From Lacinutrix sp. 5H-3-7-4 (GTDB taxonomy: Bacteria > Bacteroidota > Bacteroidia > Flavobacteriales > Flavobacteriaceae), in contig NC_015638.1 in assembly GCF_000211855.2 (NCBI RefSeq), positions 2,391,001-2,455,000 of the forward strand: a stretch of 64,000 nt of DNA, given 5' to 3'. Both the position numbers and the translations under genes were made by a program. Position 1 is the stretch's first letter; each line of letters opens with the position of its first letter. The notes below the pieces were generated by a model. That model searched no databases, was not told the origin of the DNA, and was given only the letters and a program-made list of their open reading frames with translations. Of this stretch, positions 48,597 through 57,425 are shown one piece after another.

Positions 48597-49373
48597 TTAT
48601 TTTTTTGGTTTTCTAGAAAACCCATGAGTTTTCTGTATAGATTTTGTTAACAAATCGTAAACTGCAATATGGTGATCGCTGTCTAATTGTTTTAGATGCC
48701 TGCGAATGGTTTTTTTATCATTTCGTTTGGCAGGTCCTGTTTGTGCCATAAATGGAGACAAACTTTCAACTTTATTGGCTGTTTCTTTAATTAAAGGTTT
48801 TAAAATATCAAATTCTGCACCATTAGCTTCAGTAATTTCATGCGCAATGCGATATAACTGATTTGTAAAATTGTTTACAAATACAGCAGCTAAATGTAAA
48901 GCTTGCCTTTGGTCGCTATTTACTTTATGACTTTTACTGCCTATAGCCTTAGCTAACTGTTTTAAAACAGGTAAATCCTTTTTGTTTAAAGCTTCGACAC
49001 AAATAGGTACTTCACTAAAATCTACATCTGCATCTTTAGAGAATGTTTGTAAAGGATAAAAAACACCGCGTTTTTGTTTCATATCTACAGCATATAAACT
49101 TGTGCTTCCAGAAGTATGAACCACCAAACGGTCTGCAAATGGCAAGGCTTTAGATAAATCTTCAATAGCATCATCGCTAACTGCTAAAATATAAATATCG
49201 GCTAAAGTTAATTCATTTAAATTATTTGTAATCTCAACATCGTTTTTATACGATTCAATAGCTTTTAAACTACGGTTATACCATTGTTTTACAGTAACTT
49301 CATCTGTATTTTTAAAAGCTTTATATAAATGTGACGCTACATTTCCAGCGCCTAATAGTACTACTGTTATCAT
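48597..49373 (-). CDS. Rossmann-fold DUF2520 protein
   Basis: This 258-aa protein has an N-terminal NADP-binding domain with GAGNVASHL (8-16) and ILAVSDDAIEDL, and a C-terminal helical DUF2520 domain (HLAAVFVNNFTNQLYRIAHE, LIKETANKVESLSPF, AQTGPAKRND). It resembles F420-dependent NADP reductases and ketopantoate/6-phosphogluconate-type enzymes, but the reaction is unknown. It is first in the operon with the HAD, UbiA and maf genes. Confidence 0.9.
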   Translation of the reverse strand: MITVVLLGAGNVASHLYKAFKNTDEVTVKQWYNRSLKAIESYKNDVEITNNLNELTLADIYILAVSDDAIEDLSKALPFADRLVVHTSGSTSLYAVDMKQKRGVFYPLQTFSKDADVDFSEVPICVEALNKKDLPVLKQLAKAIGSKSHKVNSDQRQALHLAAVFVNNFTNQLYRIAHEITEANGAEFDILKPLIKETANKVESLSPFMAQTGPAKRNDKKTIRRHLKQLDSDHHIAVYDLLTKSIQKTHGFSRKPKK

Positions 49374-49419
49374 AGCGCTAAAATAAGTATCTATTTAATG
49401 ATATAAAAGGTGTTTAAAC

Positions 49420-49427
49420 TATCTTTG
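49420..49427 (+). promoter_or_regulatory. Putative -7 element of the globin gene
   Basis: TATCTTTG ends only 6 bp before the ATG at 49434, so the message would be leaderless or nearly so. Confidence 0.45.
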
Positions 49428-49433
49428 TAAACA

Positions 49434-49844
49434 ATGTGCAAAATTGATATTAATTCTCGAGAAGATATTTACTTATTAGTTTCTAGTTTTTATTCTAAAG
49501 TTAGAAAAGATAATCTCTTAGGTCCTGTTTTTAATAATATAATAGAAGATTGGGAGTCACATTTAGAACACCTTACAACGTTTTGGGAGTCAAGTTTGTT
49601 TATGTCTCGTAAATTAGAAACTAAATACCAAGGAAATCCTTTGCAGGTACATATAGATGTAGATAAAGCTAGTAATAGTAAAATAACCCAAACCCATTTT
49701 GGTATATGGCTACAATACTGGCTTCAAACTATAGACGAATTATTTACAGGAGAAATTGCCGAAAACGCTAAACGCCGTGCTCAAAAAATGAGCACATTTA
49801 TGTACATGAAAATATTTGAAGATCGCACAAAAAAGAACTTATAA
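49434..49844 (+). CDS. Group III truncated hemoglobin
   Basis: This 136-aa globin has the 2-over-2 group III pattern. H73 in QGNPLQVHIDV is the expected proximal heme ligand, with F20/Y21-type residues in LVSSFYSKVR near helix B and FGIWLQYW on helix G. Truncated hemoglobins bind O2 and detoxify NO or reactive oxygen. Its start is very near the -7 element. The ResB-CcsA gene follows 87 bp later. Confidence 0.92.
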   Translation: MCKIDINSREDIYLLVSSFYSKVRKDNLLGPVFNNIIEDWESHLEHLTTFWESSLFMSRKLETKYQGNPLQVHIDVDKASNSKITQTHFGIWLQYWLQTIDELFTGEIAENAKRRAQKMSTFMYMKIFEDRTKKNL

Positions 49845-49896
49845 TTTTAACAGTTTTTAACGGTATTTTCAATAAAGAGAAACAACCAAAAACCCT

Positions 49897-49904
49897 TATC
49901 TTTG
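49897..49904 (+). promoter_or_regulatory. -7 element that decides the ResB-CcsA start
   Basis: TATCTTTG fits the consensus and lies within the longest open frame (from TTG 49902). Transcription would begin near 49911, so the ATG at 49932 is the real start. Confidence 0.5.
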
Positions 49905-49931
49905 CACGAGCTAAATATAGCCTTGATTCTT

Positions 49932-52900
49932 ATGCAAAATAAACTCGCAAAAATTCTCTTCTCTACTCGTTTAACTGCTATTTTATTTGTTGCTTTTGCC
50001 CTAGCTATGGGTATTGGTACTTTTATGGACGCAGGACAAGATACATCTCCAACTCCATATTCTCGATATTGGATATATAATACCTTATGGTTTGAAGCTA
50101 TAATGGCATTTTTTGTAATCAATTTTATTGGAAATATTTTTAGATTTAGATTGCATAAAAAAGAAAAGTGGGCAACTTTAGTATTGCACTTATCATTTAT
50201 ATTTATTCTTTTAGGCGCTTTTGTAACACGATATATTGGTTACGAAGGTAAAATGCCAATTTTTGAAGGCGAAACAGAAAACACTTTTTTATCTGAAAAA
50301 ACCTATGTTTCGGCACTTGTAAATGGTGATTACAAGATAGGTGATGTGCCACAACGTTTGCGTATAGAAGAAAAAGTAGATTTTTCTGAAAGATTAAATA
50401 ATTCTTTAAGCATTAATACAACTTATGGTAACACACCAATAGAAATTACTTTAGATAAATTTATTGAAAATGCCGAAGAAGATATTATTCCTAACGAAAC
50501 AGGAGAAGAATATCTAAAATTAGTTGAAGCTGGAGAAGGTACACCACACAATCACTTTTTAAAAGCTGGAGAAGATCAATTAGTACACAACGTAATTTTT
50601 ACATTAAACAACCCTAAAAAAGGAGCGATTAATATTTATAACGATGAAAGAGGTTTGCGAATAGAATCTCCTTTCGAAGGTGAGTACCTTCAAATGGCAA
50701 CCATGAATGAAGGTAAACTTATAAAAGATAGCATACAACCACTAATGTTACGTTCTCGTTATGTTATTGGTAACATGCAAATGGTGTTTCCAAAGCCAGT
50801 AATAAAAGGAGAGTTTGATGTAGTTAAAAAATCTAAACTTCTTAAAAGCGATGAAGATGGAGTGGTTTTAAATGTAACCGCAAACGGAGAAACTAAAAAA
50901 GTAAACCTTTTAGGTGGAGTAGGCACTAATAACCAATGGAAAAAAGTAAATGTTGGCGGTCTAGATTTCGATTTAAAATTTGGATCTAAAGTATTAGAAC
51001 TTCCCTTTAAAGTAAAACTAAATGACTTTGTAGCAGATAAATATCCAGGAACAGAAAATAGCTATTCTGCCTTCTCTAGTCAGGTTACTATTTTAGATGA
51101 AGAAAAAGGTGATTTTGATTATAAAATTTATATGAACCACGTACTAGATCATCGTGGATATCGTTTTTTTCAATCTGGTTTCGATAATAACGAACAACGT
51201 ACCATACTATCTGTAAATCATGACCGTTGGGGAACCTGGTTAACCTATTTGGGTTACATGTTATTATATTTTGGCTTAATGGCTATTTTATTTGATAAAA
51301 ACACACGTTTTGCCGATTTAAAAAAAATGTTAGAAAAGGTAAAAGCCAAAAAAAGTAAGTTTACAACAATACTCGTATTATGTTTTGCATTGTCAGGATT
51401 TGCACAAGATCAAGAGCATAACGAACATGATGGGCACGACCATAGCGCTCATAGTATTACGACAGAGCAAACTATAGAGCAGCAAGTAGAAACTACTAAT
51501 ATAAAAGAAGAACCAGCCCAAAGCATCTCTTTTGCAGAAAGTAAAGCACAAGTAGATTCTATTTTAAAAGCAAATGTTGTTAATAAAGCTGAAGCTGAAA
51601 ATTTTGGAAAACTAGTAATACAGGATATAGGCGGTAGAATGATGCCTGTAAATACTTATGCTTCAGAATTTTTAAGAAAATTAAGCAAAAGTGATACTTA
51701 CGAAGGCTTTTCTGCAGATCAAGTATTTTTATCAATACAAGAAAGTCCTTTATTATGGTATAACGTACCAATTATCTATTTAAAACCTAAAAAGGGAGAT
51801 TCTATTAGAAAAATAATAGGTTTAGATAAATCTGAAAATTATGCAACATTAGCACACTTTTTTACAAACCGTGGAGATTACAAACTATCTCCATATTTAG
51901 AAGAAGCTTATAGAGCGCAAATACCTAGCGGATTTCAAAAAGAATTTAAAGAAACAGACTCTAGAGTAAATTTATTATATAATACAATAGATGGTAAGTC
52001 TTTAAGAATTTTTCCTGTTCCAAATGATGAAAATAACAAATGGATATCTCAACCAGAATATAGAAAAGAAGGTTATAGAGAACAAATAAAAGATTCTACT
52101 TACCGTGGTTTTATAGATAATAGTTTTGGCTTGTATTTGTATAGACTAAATCAGGCAAAGCAAACAGGAGATTATACCGAAACAAACAAATTATTAGAGG
52201 CTTTCAAGAAAAATCAAAGAAAGTTAGGAGCAGAAGTTATGCTTAGTGATGAGAAAATTAATACAGAAATTCTTTATAATAAGTATGACATTTTTAAAAA
52301 ACTTTTTAGTTGGTATATGTACGCTGGCTCATTACTATTTGTAATATTAATAGTCCAAATTTTTAAAGATAAAAGCAAAGCCCTAACAATAGCTGTAAAA
52401 GTTTTAATTTGGATTATTGTAGGTTTATTTTTGTTACACACCTTAGGTCTTATAGCACGTTGGTATATTTCTGGTCATGCACCGTGGAGTGATGCTTACG
52501 AGTCTATGATTTATGTAGCTTGGGCTACAATGCTTTTTGGTTTAATTACAGGTATTAGTAAGAAAAAAGAACCAAAAACAGCAGTTAAAGAGAATAAGAC
52601 ATCAGGAATATTAAAGTTAATTTCTGGAAAACGAGAAACTAGTGATTTAACAATAGCAGCAGGTGCTTTTGTAACATCTATGATTTTAATGATTGCGCAC
52701 TGGAACTGGATGGATCCTGCAATTGCAAACTTACAACCTGTTTTAGATAGCTATTGGTTAATGATTCATGTTGCTGTAATTGTAGCTAGTTATGGTCCAT
52801 TTACATTAGGAATGATTTTAGGTGTTGTAGTCATGCTTTTAATGATTTTAACAAATGCCAAGAATAAAGATAAAATGCTACTAAGTATAAAAGAACTTAC

Positions 52901-53297
52901 TATAATTAACGAAATGGCTTTAACCGTAGGTTTAGTAATGCTTACTATTGGAAACTTTTTAGGAGGTATGTGGGCAAACGAAAGTTGGGGACGTTATTGG
53001 GGTTGGGACCCTAAAGAAACTTGGGCGTTAATTAGTATAATGATTTATGCCTTTGTTATTCACATGAGACTAGTACCAGGATTACGTGGTCGATGGTTTT
53101 TTAACCTAATGTCTATTGTAGCGTTTGCAAGTATAATGATGACGTATTTTGGAGTAAACTTCTATCTAGCAGGTTTACACTCTTATGCTAGTGGAGACCA
53201 AATAATAAGTGTTAAATTTATAGCCATTGCTGTTGGTATTGTAGCTGCATTAGGATTTTTTGCTTATTTAAAGTATAATAAGTATTACAAAAAATAG
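49932..53297 (+). CDS. ResB-CcsA fusion, cytochrome c biogenesis (system II)
   Basis: This 1121-aa protein joins both halves of the system II heme-handling complex. Residues 1-455 are ResB (CcsB): four transmembrane helices and a large periplasmic domain. Residues ~478-496 form a second, signal-peptide-like helix (TTILVLCFALSGFAQ), followed by a His-rich segment (EHNEHDGHDHSAHS). The C-terminal part is CcsA, with conserved WGWDPKETWALI (around 1023) and multiple helices. It moves heme out and attaches it to apocytochrome c. Fusion of both parts is common in Bacteroidota. No c-type cytochrome is encoded nearby. Confidence 0.93.
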   Translation: MQNKLAKILFSTRLTAILFVAFALAMGIGTFMDAGQDTSPTPYSRYWIYNTLWFEAIMAFFVINFIGNIFRFRLHKKEKWATLVLHLSFIFILLGAFVTRYIGYEGKMPIFEGETENTFLSEKTYVSALVNGDYKIGDVPQRLRIEEKVDFSERLNNSLSINTTYGNTPIEITLDKFIENAEEDIIPNETGEEYLKLVEAGEGTPHNHFLKAGEDQLVHNVIFTLNNPKKGAINIYNDERGLRIESPFEGEYLQMATMNEGKLIKDSIQPLMLRSRYVIGNMQMVFPKPVIKGEFDVVKKSKLLKSDEDGVVLNVTANGETKKVNLLGGVGTNNQWKKVNVGGLDFDLKFGSKVLELPFKVKLNDFVADKYPGTENSYSAFSSQVTILDEEKGDFDYKIYMNHVLDHRGYRFFQSGFDNNEQRTILSVNHDRWGTWLTYLGYMLLYFGLMAILFDKNTRFADLKKMLEKVKAKKSKFTTILVLCFALSGFAQDQEHNEHDGHDHSAHSITTEQTIEQQVETTNIKEEPAQSISFAESKAQVDSILKANVVNKAEAENFGKLVIQDIGGRMMPVNTYASEFLRKLSKSDTYEGFSADQVFLSIQESPLLWYNVPIIYLKPKKGDSIRKIIGLDKSENYATLAHFFTNRGDYKLSPYLEEAYRAQIPSGFQKEFKETDSRVNLLYNTIDGKSLRIFPVPNDENNKWISQPEYRKEGYREQIKDSTYRGFIDNSFGLYLYRLNQAKQTGDYTETNKLLEAFKKNQRKLGAEVMLSDEKINTEILYNKYDIFKKLFSWYMYAGSLLFVILIVQIFKDKSKALTIAVKVLIWIIVGLFLLHTLGLIARWYISGHAPWSDAYESMIYVAWATMLFGLITGISKKKEPKTAVKENKTSGILKLISGKRETSDLTIAAGAFVTSMILMIAHWNWMDPAIANLQPVLDSYWLMIHVAVIVASYGPFTLGMILGVVVMLLMILTNAKNKDKMLLSIKELTIINEMALTVGLVMLTIGNFLGGMWANESWGRYWGWDPKETWALISIMIYAFVIHMRLVPGLRGRWFFNLMSIVAFASIMMTYFGVNFYLAGLHSYASGDQIISVKFIAIAVGIVAALGFFAYLKYNKYYKK

Positions 53298-53310
53298 ACT
53301 TAAATATTAC

Positions 53311-53766
53311 ATGATGGGTTTTTTTAAAGAGTTTAAAGAGTTTGCCGTAAAAGGTAATATGATGGATATGGCCATTGGTATTATAATTGGAGCATCTTTT
53401 AATAAAGTAATAGATGTTTTAGTAAAAAAAGTACTAATGCCACCATTATCTCTAATGAGTGATGGTATAAATCTTGAAGATAAAAAAATCATTCTTAGAG
53501 AATCTAATATAGACACATCTGGTACTGTTTTGGCAGAAGAAGTCGCTATACAATATGGTGCTTTATTAGAAGCATTTATAGATTTTTTAGTAATAGGTAT
53601 AACAGTGTTTCTTGTGGTAAAAGCTATGAACCGTTTGAGAGATAAATCCCATGACACAAAAAATAAAACAGTTAAAACGCCTAAAGATATAGAGTTACTT
53701 ACAAACTTAAACGAGTTAATGCAAGAGCAAAATAAGCTTTTAAAAACAAAAACTAATTCTAAGTAA
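53311..53766 (+). CDS. mscL: Large-conductance mechanosensitive channel MscL
   Basis: This 151-aa channel has the MscL pattern: FKEFAVKGNMMDMAIGIIIG, ASFNKVIDVLVKKVLMPPLS, a periplasmic loop, FIDFLVIGITVFLVVKAMNR and a charged C-terminal helix. The loop includes a LREs/NIDTSG region of slightly above-average length. MscL opens near lytic tension. It starts 13 bp after the ResB-CcsA stop, and an intrinsic terminator follows. Confidence 0.96.
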   Translation: MMGFFKEFKEFAVKGNMMDMAIGIIIGASFNKVIDVLVKKVLMPPLSLMSDGINLEDKKIILRESNIDTSGTVLAEEVAIQYGALLEAFIDFLVIGITVFLVVKAMNRLRDKSHDTKNKTVKTPKDIELLTNLNELMQEQNKLLKTKTNSK

Positions 53767-53770
53767 AATA

Positions 53771-53806
53771 AAAAAAGCAACAAATAGTGGATTTTGCTGC
53801 TTTTAT
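53771..53806 (+). terminator. Intrinsic terminator of mscL
   Basis: AAAAGCAACAAA and TTTTGCTGCTTTT form an imperfect stem of about 11 bp with one mismatch, followed by a short T-run. It also faces the minus-strand gene ending at 53830. Confidence 0.7.
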
Positions 53807-53829
53807 TATAATCAACTATAAGTAATATT

Positions 53830-54201
53830 TTATAGCTTGATTAAAGTTTTATTTAAATTTAAATCGTTTAACATATCATTGGTAAATTTGTAATGTCCAC
53901 GTTTAGTAATAATTCTAAAACGGTTATCATTCATTCTACTTAGCACATCAAGAAAACGCCATTTTGTTTTTAGTAAACGTTGTTTTTCGCTTTTTAAACC
54001 AATTTCAAAATAATATTTTTTACTACGTCTAGTTGCTGTAATATCGGGTGTTATTTTAATATCACCTTCTTGCTTAACGTAAGATTTTGGAGACTCAAAA
54101 CCTTCTACATCTGCTTTAATATTTTCAAAACCTAACTTTTCGAGGTATTGAACAGATTCTTTTATAAATGCTTCGTTTTCTTTCTTGTCAGTGTGTATCA
54201 T
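53830..54201 (-). CDS. Hypothetical PD-(D/E)xK-like protein
   Basis: This 123-aa protein has a possible nuclease-like core: ITPDITATRRSKKYYFEIGL, in which Asp and a later Glu could be the D and E of the fold, but the Lys of ExK is not placed as expected. The rest is helical (ESVQYLEKLGFENIKADVEG) and ends with NRFRIITKRGHYKFTNDML. Homologues seem to be common conserved hypotheticals in the family. No activity can be claimed. Confidence 0.6.
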   Translation of the reverse strand: MIHTDKKENEAFIKESVQYLEKLGFENIKADVEGFESPKSYVKQEGDIKITPDITATRRSKKYYFEIGLKSEKQRLLKTKWRFLDVLSRMNDNRFRIITKRGHYKFTNDMLNDLNLNKTLIKL

Positions 54202-54295
54202 AGTAGTTCTAAATTACAATAAATCAATATTTCTTGGTGTTAATAGCATGTTAAACCAATATATTTTTAACTTATTTTAAGAAAAATTCTGTCGT

Positions 54296-54303
54296 ATATT
54301 TGT
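54296..54303 (+). promoter_or_regulatory. Putative -7 element of the Cys/Met PLP gene
   Basis: TATATTTG fits TAnnTTTG, 27 bp before the ATG at 54331. No standard TTG at the right distance. Confidence 0.4.
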
Positions 54304-54330
54304 TCAAATACAATTTAAATATTTTAAAGA

Positions 54331-55479
54331 ATGAGTAAAACTAAATTAGGTTTAAACACTATATGTGCTCACGTTGGCGAGATTAAAGATGAGCAGTTTA
54401 AAGGCGCGGTATCACCAATATATTTATCTTCTTCTTACGAGTATTTAGATGTCGATATTAAACGTTACCCACGCTATTTTAATACACCTAATCAAGAATA
54501 TTTAGCAAAAAAAATCGCAGCTCTTGAACATAAAGAAACAGCAATGATTTTTGGTTCTGGTATGGCAGCAATAAGCCACATGTTTTTAGCATTTTTAAAA
54601 GCAGGAGATCATATTGTAGTACAAAATACCATATATGGAGGCACAACAAATTTTATAAGAGAAGAGTTTCCAAAACTTGATATAGAATTTACATTTACAA
54701 ATGGGTATAGTAAAGCAGATTTTGAGGCTGCAATACAACCTAATACAAAACTTATACATATAGAAACGCCATCTAATCCTTTACTAACAGTAACAGATAT
54801 TAAAGCAGTAGCTAAATTAGCAAAACGTAAAAAAATAATAACAAGTATAGATAATACTTTTGCAAGTTCTGTAAACCAAACTCCAGCAGATTTTGGTATA
54901 GATTTAATTATGCACTCTGCTACAAAATATTATGGTGGACATAGTGATATTTGTGCAGGAGCTGTTGCTGGTTCTAAGGAGCATATGGATAAAATCTGGA
55001 ACGTTTCTAAAAACTTAGGAGGCAGTTTAAGCGACTTTACTATTTGGATGTTAGAGCGTAGTATGAAAACGCTAGGTTTACGTGTTAAAGCACAAACAAA
55101 AAATGCTTTAAAAATGGCAAAATGGCTGCAAAAACAAGATTTTGTAAAACACGTTTATTATCCAGGTTTAAAAAGCCATCCAGAATATGAATTAGCAAAA
55201 ATGCAAATGAAAGGTTTTGGAGCTATGCTATCCTTTGAATTACAAGATGAATTAGATGCAGTGATATTTCAAAAAAAATTAAAACTAATTAAAGCATCCA
55301 TGAGTTTAGCAGGTGTAGAAAGCACAGTTTTAAACCCAGCACAAACATCACACTCATTATTAACTCAAGCCCAACGCGATGCTTTAGGAATAAGCGATGG
55401 ACTAATACGTTTCTCGGTAGGCATTGAAGCTGTAAAAGATTTAAAACAAGACATTAAGCAAGCCATTAAATCTCTATAA
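54331..55479 (+). CDS. Cys/Met metabolism PLP-dependent enzyme (cystathionine gamma-synthase/lyase type)
   Basis: This 382-aa enzyme has the fold-type I signature: FGSGMAAISHMFLAFLKAGD, DNTFASSVNQTPADFGIDLI and the Schiff-base Lys in MHSATKYYGGHSDICAGAV. It belongs with cystathionine gamma-synthase, gamma-lyase, beta-lyase and methionine gamma-lyase, which sequence alone does not separate. The end is complete. The rlmF start codon follows the stop by 3 bp. Confidence 0.92.
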   Translation: MSKTKLGLNTICAHVGEIKDEQFKGAVSPIYLSSSYEYLDVDIKRYPRYFNTPNQEYLAKKIAALEHKETAMIFGSGMAAISHMFLAFLKAGDHIVVQNTIYGGTTNFIREEFPKLDIEFTFTNGYSKADFEAAIQPNTKLIHIETPSNPLLTVTDIKAVAKLAKRKKIITSIDNTFASSVNQTPADFGIDLIMHSATKYYGGHSDICAGAVAGSKEHMDKIWNVSKNLGGSLSDFTIWMLERSMKTLGLRVKAQTKNALKMAKWLQKQDFVKHVYYPGLKSHPEYELAKMQMKGFGAMLSFELQDELDAVIFQKKLKLIKASMSLAGVESTVLNPAQTSHSLLTQAQRDALGISDGLIRFSVGIEAVKDLKQDIKQAIKSL

Positions 55480-55482
55480 GCT

Positions 55483-56376
55483 TTGCATAAAAATAATAAA
55501 CACAACGCACAGTACGATTTAGAAAAACTTGTAAAAGTACTTCCTGAATTACAACCACATATTTTTGTAAATAAACACGGCAATAGCACTATAGATTTTG
55601 CTAACCTAGAGAGTGTAAAATTGTTAAATACGAGCCTTTTAAAGGCATATTATAATATAGACTATTGGCAATTTCCAGAAGGTAATTTATGTCCGCCAAT
55701 ACCAGGAAGAGTAGACTATATTCATTATTTAAACGATTTAATAAAAACACTAAATATAACAGGTGCACCAAAAATTTTAGATGTGGGCACAGGTGCCAAT
55801 TGCATTTATCCGTTACTTGGTAATGCCGAGTATAATTGGCGTTTTTTAGCTTCAGATTGTAATGAGAAAGCAATCGCTTCCGCAGAAAACATAATTGCTA
55901 AAAATAATTTAAAAGAAGAAATTAAATTAATTTTACAAGAGGATGAAAATTTAATTTTTAAAGGCATTTTAAAACCTGAAGATACATTTGAAGCCACGTT
56001 GTGTAATCCTCCTTTTTATAAAAATGAAGCTGAAGCAATAGCGGCAACAACTAGAAAATTAAAAGGCTTAGGGAAAAGTACAGATACCGTAACAAGAAAT
56101 TTTGCAGGACAAGCTAATGAGCTTTGGTATAAAGGAGGAGAAAAAGCTTTTTTACATAATTATTTATACGAAAGTTCTCTGTTTAAAACACAGTGTTTTT
56201 GGTACACCATTTTAGTGTCTAATAAAGATCATGTTAAAACAATGAAAACATCTTTAACAAAATTAGGAGCAACCACTATAAAAGTAATAAATATGAGTCT
56301 AGGTAATAAGCAAAGTAGAGTAGTAGCCTGGACTTTTTTAAATAATAAAGAACAAGAACTATGGCAAAGTAAATAG
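55483..56376 (+). CDS. rlmF: 23S rRNA (adenine(1618)-N6)-methyltransferase RlmF
   Basis: This 297-aa SAM-dependent enzyme starts at TTG (55483). The SAM-binding region ILDVGTGANCIYPLLG and the catalytic NPPF motif (TLCNPPFYKNEAEA) identify it as N6-adenine methyltransferase RlmF. LVKVLPELQPHIFVNKHGNS, DYWQFPEGNLCPPIPGRVDY are family blocks. It methylates A1618 of 23S rRNA. It is 3 bp after the PLP gene and 26 bp before bshB1. Confidence 0.95.
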   Translation: MHKNNKHNAQYDLEKLVKVLPELQPHIFVNKHGNSTIDFANLESVKLLNTSLLKAYYNIDYWQFPEGNLCPPIPGRVDYIHYLNDLIKTLNITGAPKILDVGTGANCIYPLLGNAEYNWRFLASDCNEKAIASAENIIAKNNLKEEIKLILQEDENLIFKGILKPEDTFEATLCNPPFYKNEAEAIAATTRKLKGLGKSTDTVTRNFAGQANELWYKGGEKAFLHNYLYESSLFKTQCFWYTILVSNKDHVKTMKTSLTKLGATTIKVINMSLGNKQSRVVAWTFLNNKEQELWQSK

Positions 56377-56402
56377 CCAATGTTTTAAAATGTAATAACA
56401 AT

Positions 56403-57119
56403 ATGAAATTAGATATATTAGCTTTTGGTGCACATCCAGACGATGTAGAATTAGGAGCTGGAGGAACACTTTGTAAAGCAATTGCCCAAGGTAAAAAAGT
56501 AGGTGTTGTAGATTTAACACGTGGCGAATTAGGAACTCGTGGTACGGCAGAAACAAGAGATCAAGAAGCAGCAGATGCTGCTAAAATTATGGGAGTTGCA
56601 GTTAGAGAGAATCTTAATTTTGCTGATGGTTTTTTTATAAATGATAAAACACACCAACTAGAAATTATAAAAATGATACGAAAGTATCAACCAGAAATAG
56701 TACTGTGTAATGCTATAGATGATAGACATATAGATCATGGTAAAGGCAGTAGGCTAGTAAGTGATGCTTGTTTTTTAAGTGGACTAATTAAAATAGAAAC
56801 ATTTATTAATGATGAGTTACAGGAAAAATGGAGACCTAAGTTAGTTTACCATTATATACAGTGGAAAAATATAGAGCCAGATTTTGTTGTTGATATTTCT
56901 AACTTTATAGAACAAAAGCAAGAAGCTGTAAATGCTTATGGTACACAGTTTTTTAATAGCAAAAGTAATGAGCCAGAAACGCCAATTACAAGCAAATCTT
57001 TTATAGATAGTGTAAATTATAGAGCCAGAGATTTAGGCAGATTGGTAGGAGTAGAGTATGCAGAAGGTTTTACGGTTGAGCGTTACGTAACTGTTGATAG
57101 TCTATTTGATTTAAAGTAA
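56403..57119 (+). CDS. bshB1: Bacillithiol biosynthesis deacetylase BshB1
   Basis: This 238-aa LmbE/PIG-L enzyme deacetylates GlcNAc-malate in bacillithiol synthesis. Zinc ligands are in FGAHPDDVEL (H11, D13, D14) and IDHGKGSRLV; LTRGELGTRGTAETRDQEA and NAIDDRHIDH are specific to BshB1. Its presence indicates bacillithiol as the main low-mass thiol. It is last in a plus-strand run from 54331. The other members of the pathway (BshA, BshC) are outside the window. Confidence 0.96.
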   Translation: MKLDILAFGAHPDDVELGAGGTLCKAIAQGKKVGVVDLTRGELGTRGTAETRDQEAADAAKIMGVAVRENLNFADGFFINDKTHQLEIIKMIRKYQPEIVLCNAIDDRHIDHGKGSRLVSDACFLSGLIKIETFINDELQEKWRPKLVYHYIQWKNIEPDFVVDISNFIEQKQEAVNAYGTQFFNSKSNEPETPITSKSFIDSVNYRARDLGRLVGVEYAEGFTVERYVTVDSLFDLK

Positions 57120-57159
57120 GGGAGTTAAAAAAAATATTTTAAAATGTTTGAAAAAGTTT

Positions 57160-57189
57160 TTGTAGTAAAAAGGATTTCAATTACATTTG
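57160..57189 (+). promoter_or_regulatory. Promoter of tRNA-His
   Basis: TTG (57160-57162), 19 nt, TACATTTG (57182-57189): a full Bacteroidota vegetative promoter about 30 bp upstream of the tRNA. Confidence 0.8.
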
Positions 57190-57218
57190 CACACGCATTG
57201 TAAAAATGCACACAAATG

Positions 57219-57292
57219 GTGGTTGTAGCTCAGCTGGTTAGAGCGTCGGTTTGTGGTACCGAAAGTCGCCGGTTCGAACCCGGTCTTCCACC
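57219..57292 (+). tRNA. tRNA-His (anticodon GTG)
   Basis: The sequence folds with D stem GCTC/GAGC, anticodon stem TCGGT/ACCGA, loop TTGTGGT, and T arm GCCGG-TTCGAAC-CCGGT. G at 57218 is the extra -1 residue typical of tRNA-His, opposite C73. Acceptor positions 5-68 and 6-67 are both T-T, which is odd. No CCA is encoded. A promoter precedes and a terminator follows. Confidence 0.92.
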
Positions 57293-57300
57293 CAAAAGCA

Positions 57301-57331
57301 AAAAGCCTTCAATTTATTGAAGGCTTTTTTC
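57301..57331 (+). terminator. Intrinsic terminator of tRNA-His
   Basis: GCCTTCAAT-TT-ATTGAAGGC followed by T6 and a further T-run. Confidence 0.92.
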
Positions 57332-57337
57332 TTTTTT

Positions 57338-57414
57338 TTGCGTTAGCGATAGAACGTTTTGTTTGAGCTCCTCGCAGAGAGCGAGTAGTGATAGCGCGAC
57401 CTTTAGGTAACGCC
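57338..57414. repeat. GC-rich multi-hairpin element, candidate dispersed repeat
   Basis: This stretch is much richer in GC than its surroundings and contains CTCGC-AGAGA-GCGAG and ACCT-TT-AGGT stems. It reads GCGATAGAACG, GAGCTCCTCGC, GCGAGTAGTG, GCGCGACC, AACGCCC. It has the look of a family-specific intergenic repeat, which I recall from flavobacterial genomes near tRNA genes. It lies between the tRNA-His terminator and the peptidase stop. Confidence 0.5.
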
Positions 57415-57425
57415 CAAATACTGTT

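Noticed and set aside
53307-53783. 158-codon open frame opposite mscL
   Set aside because: It lies wholly antisense to a textbook MscL gene and encodes low-complexity Phe/Ser/Ile text.
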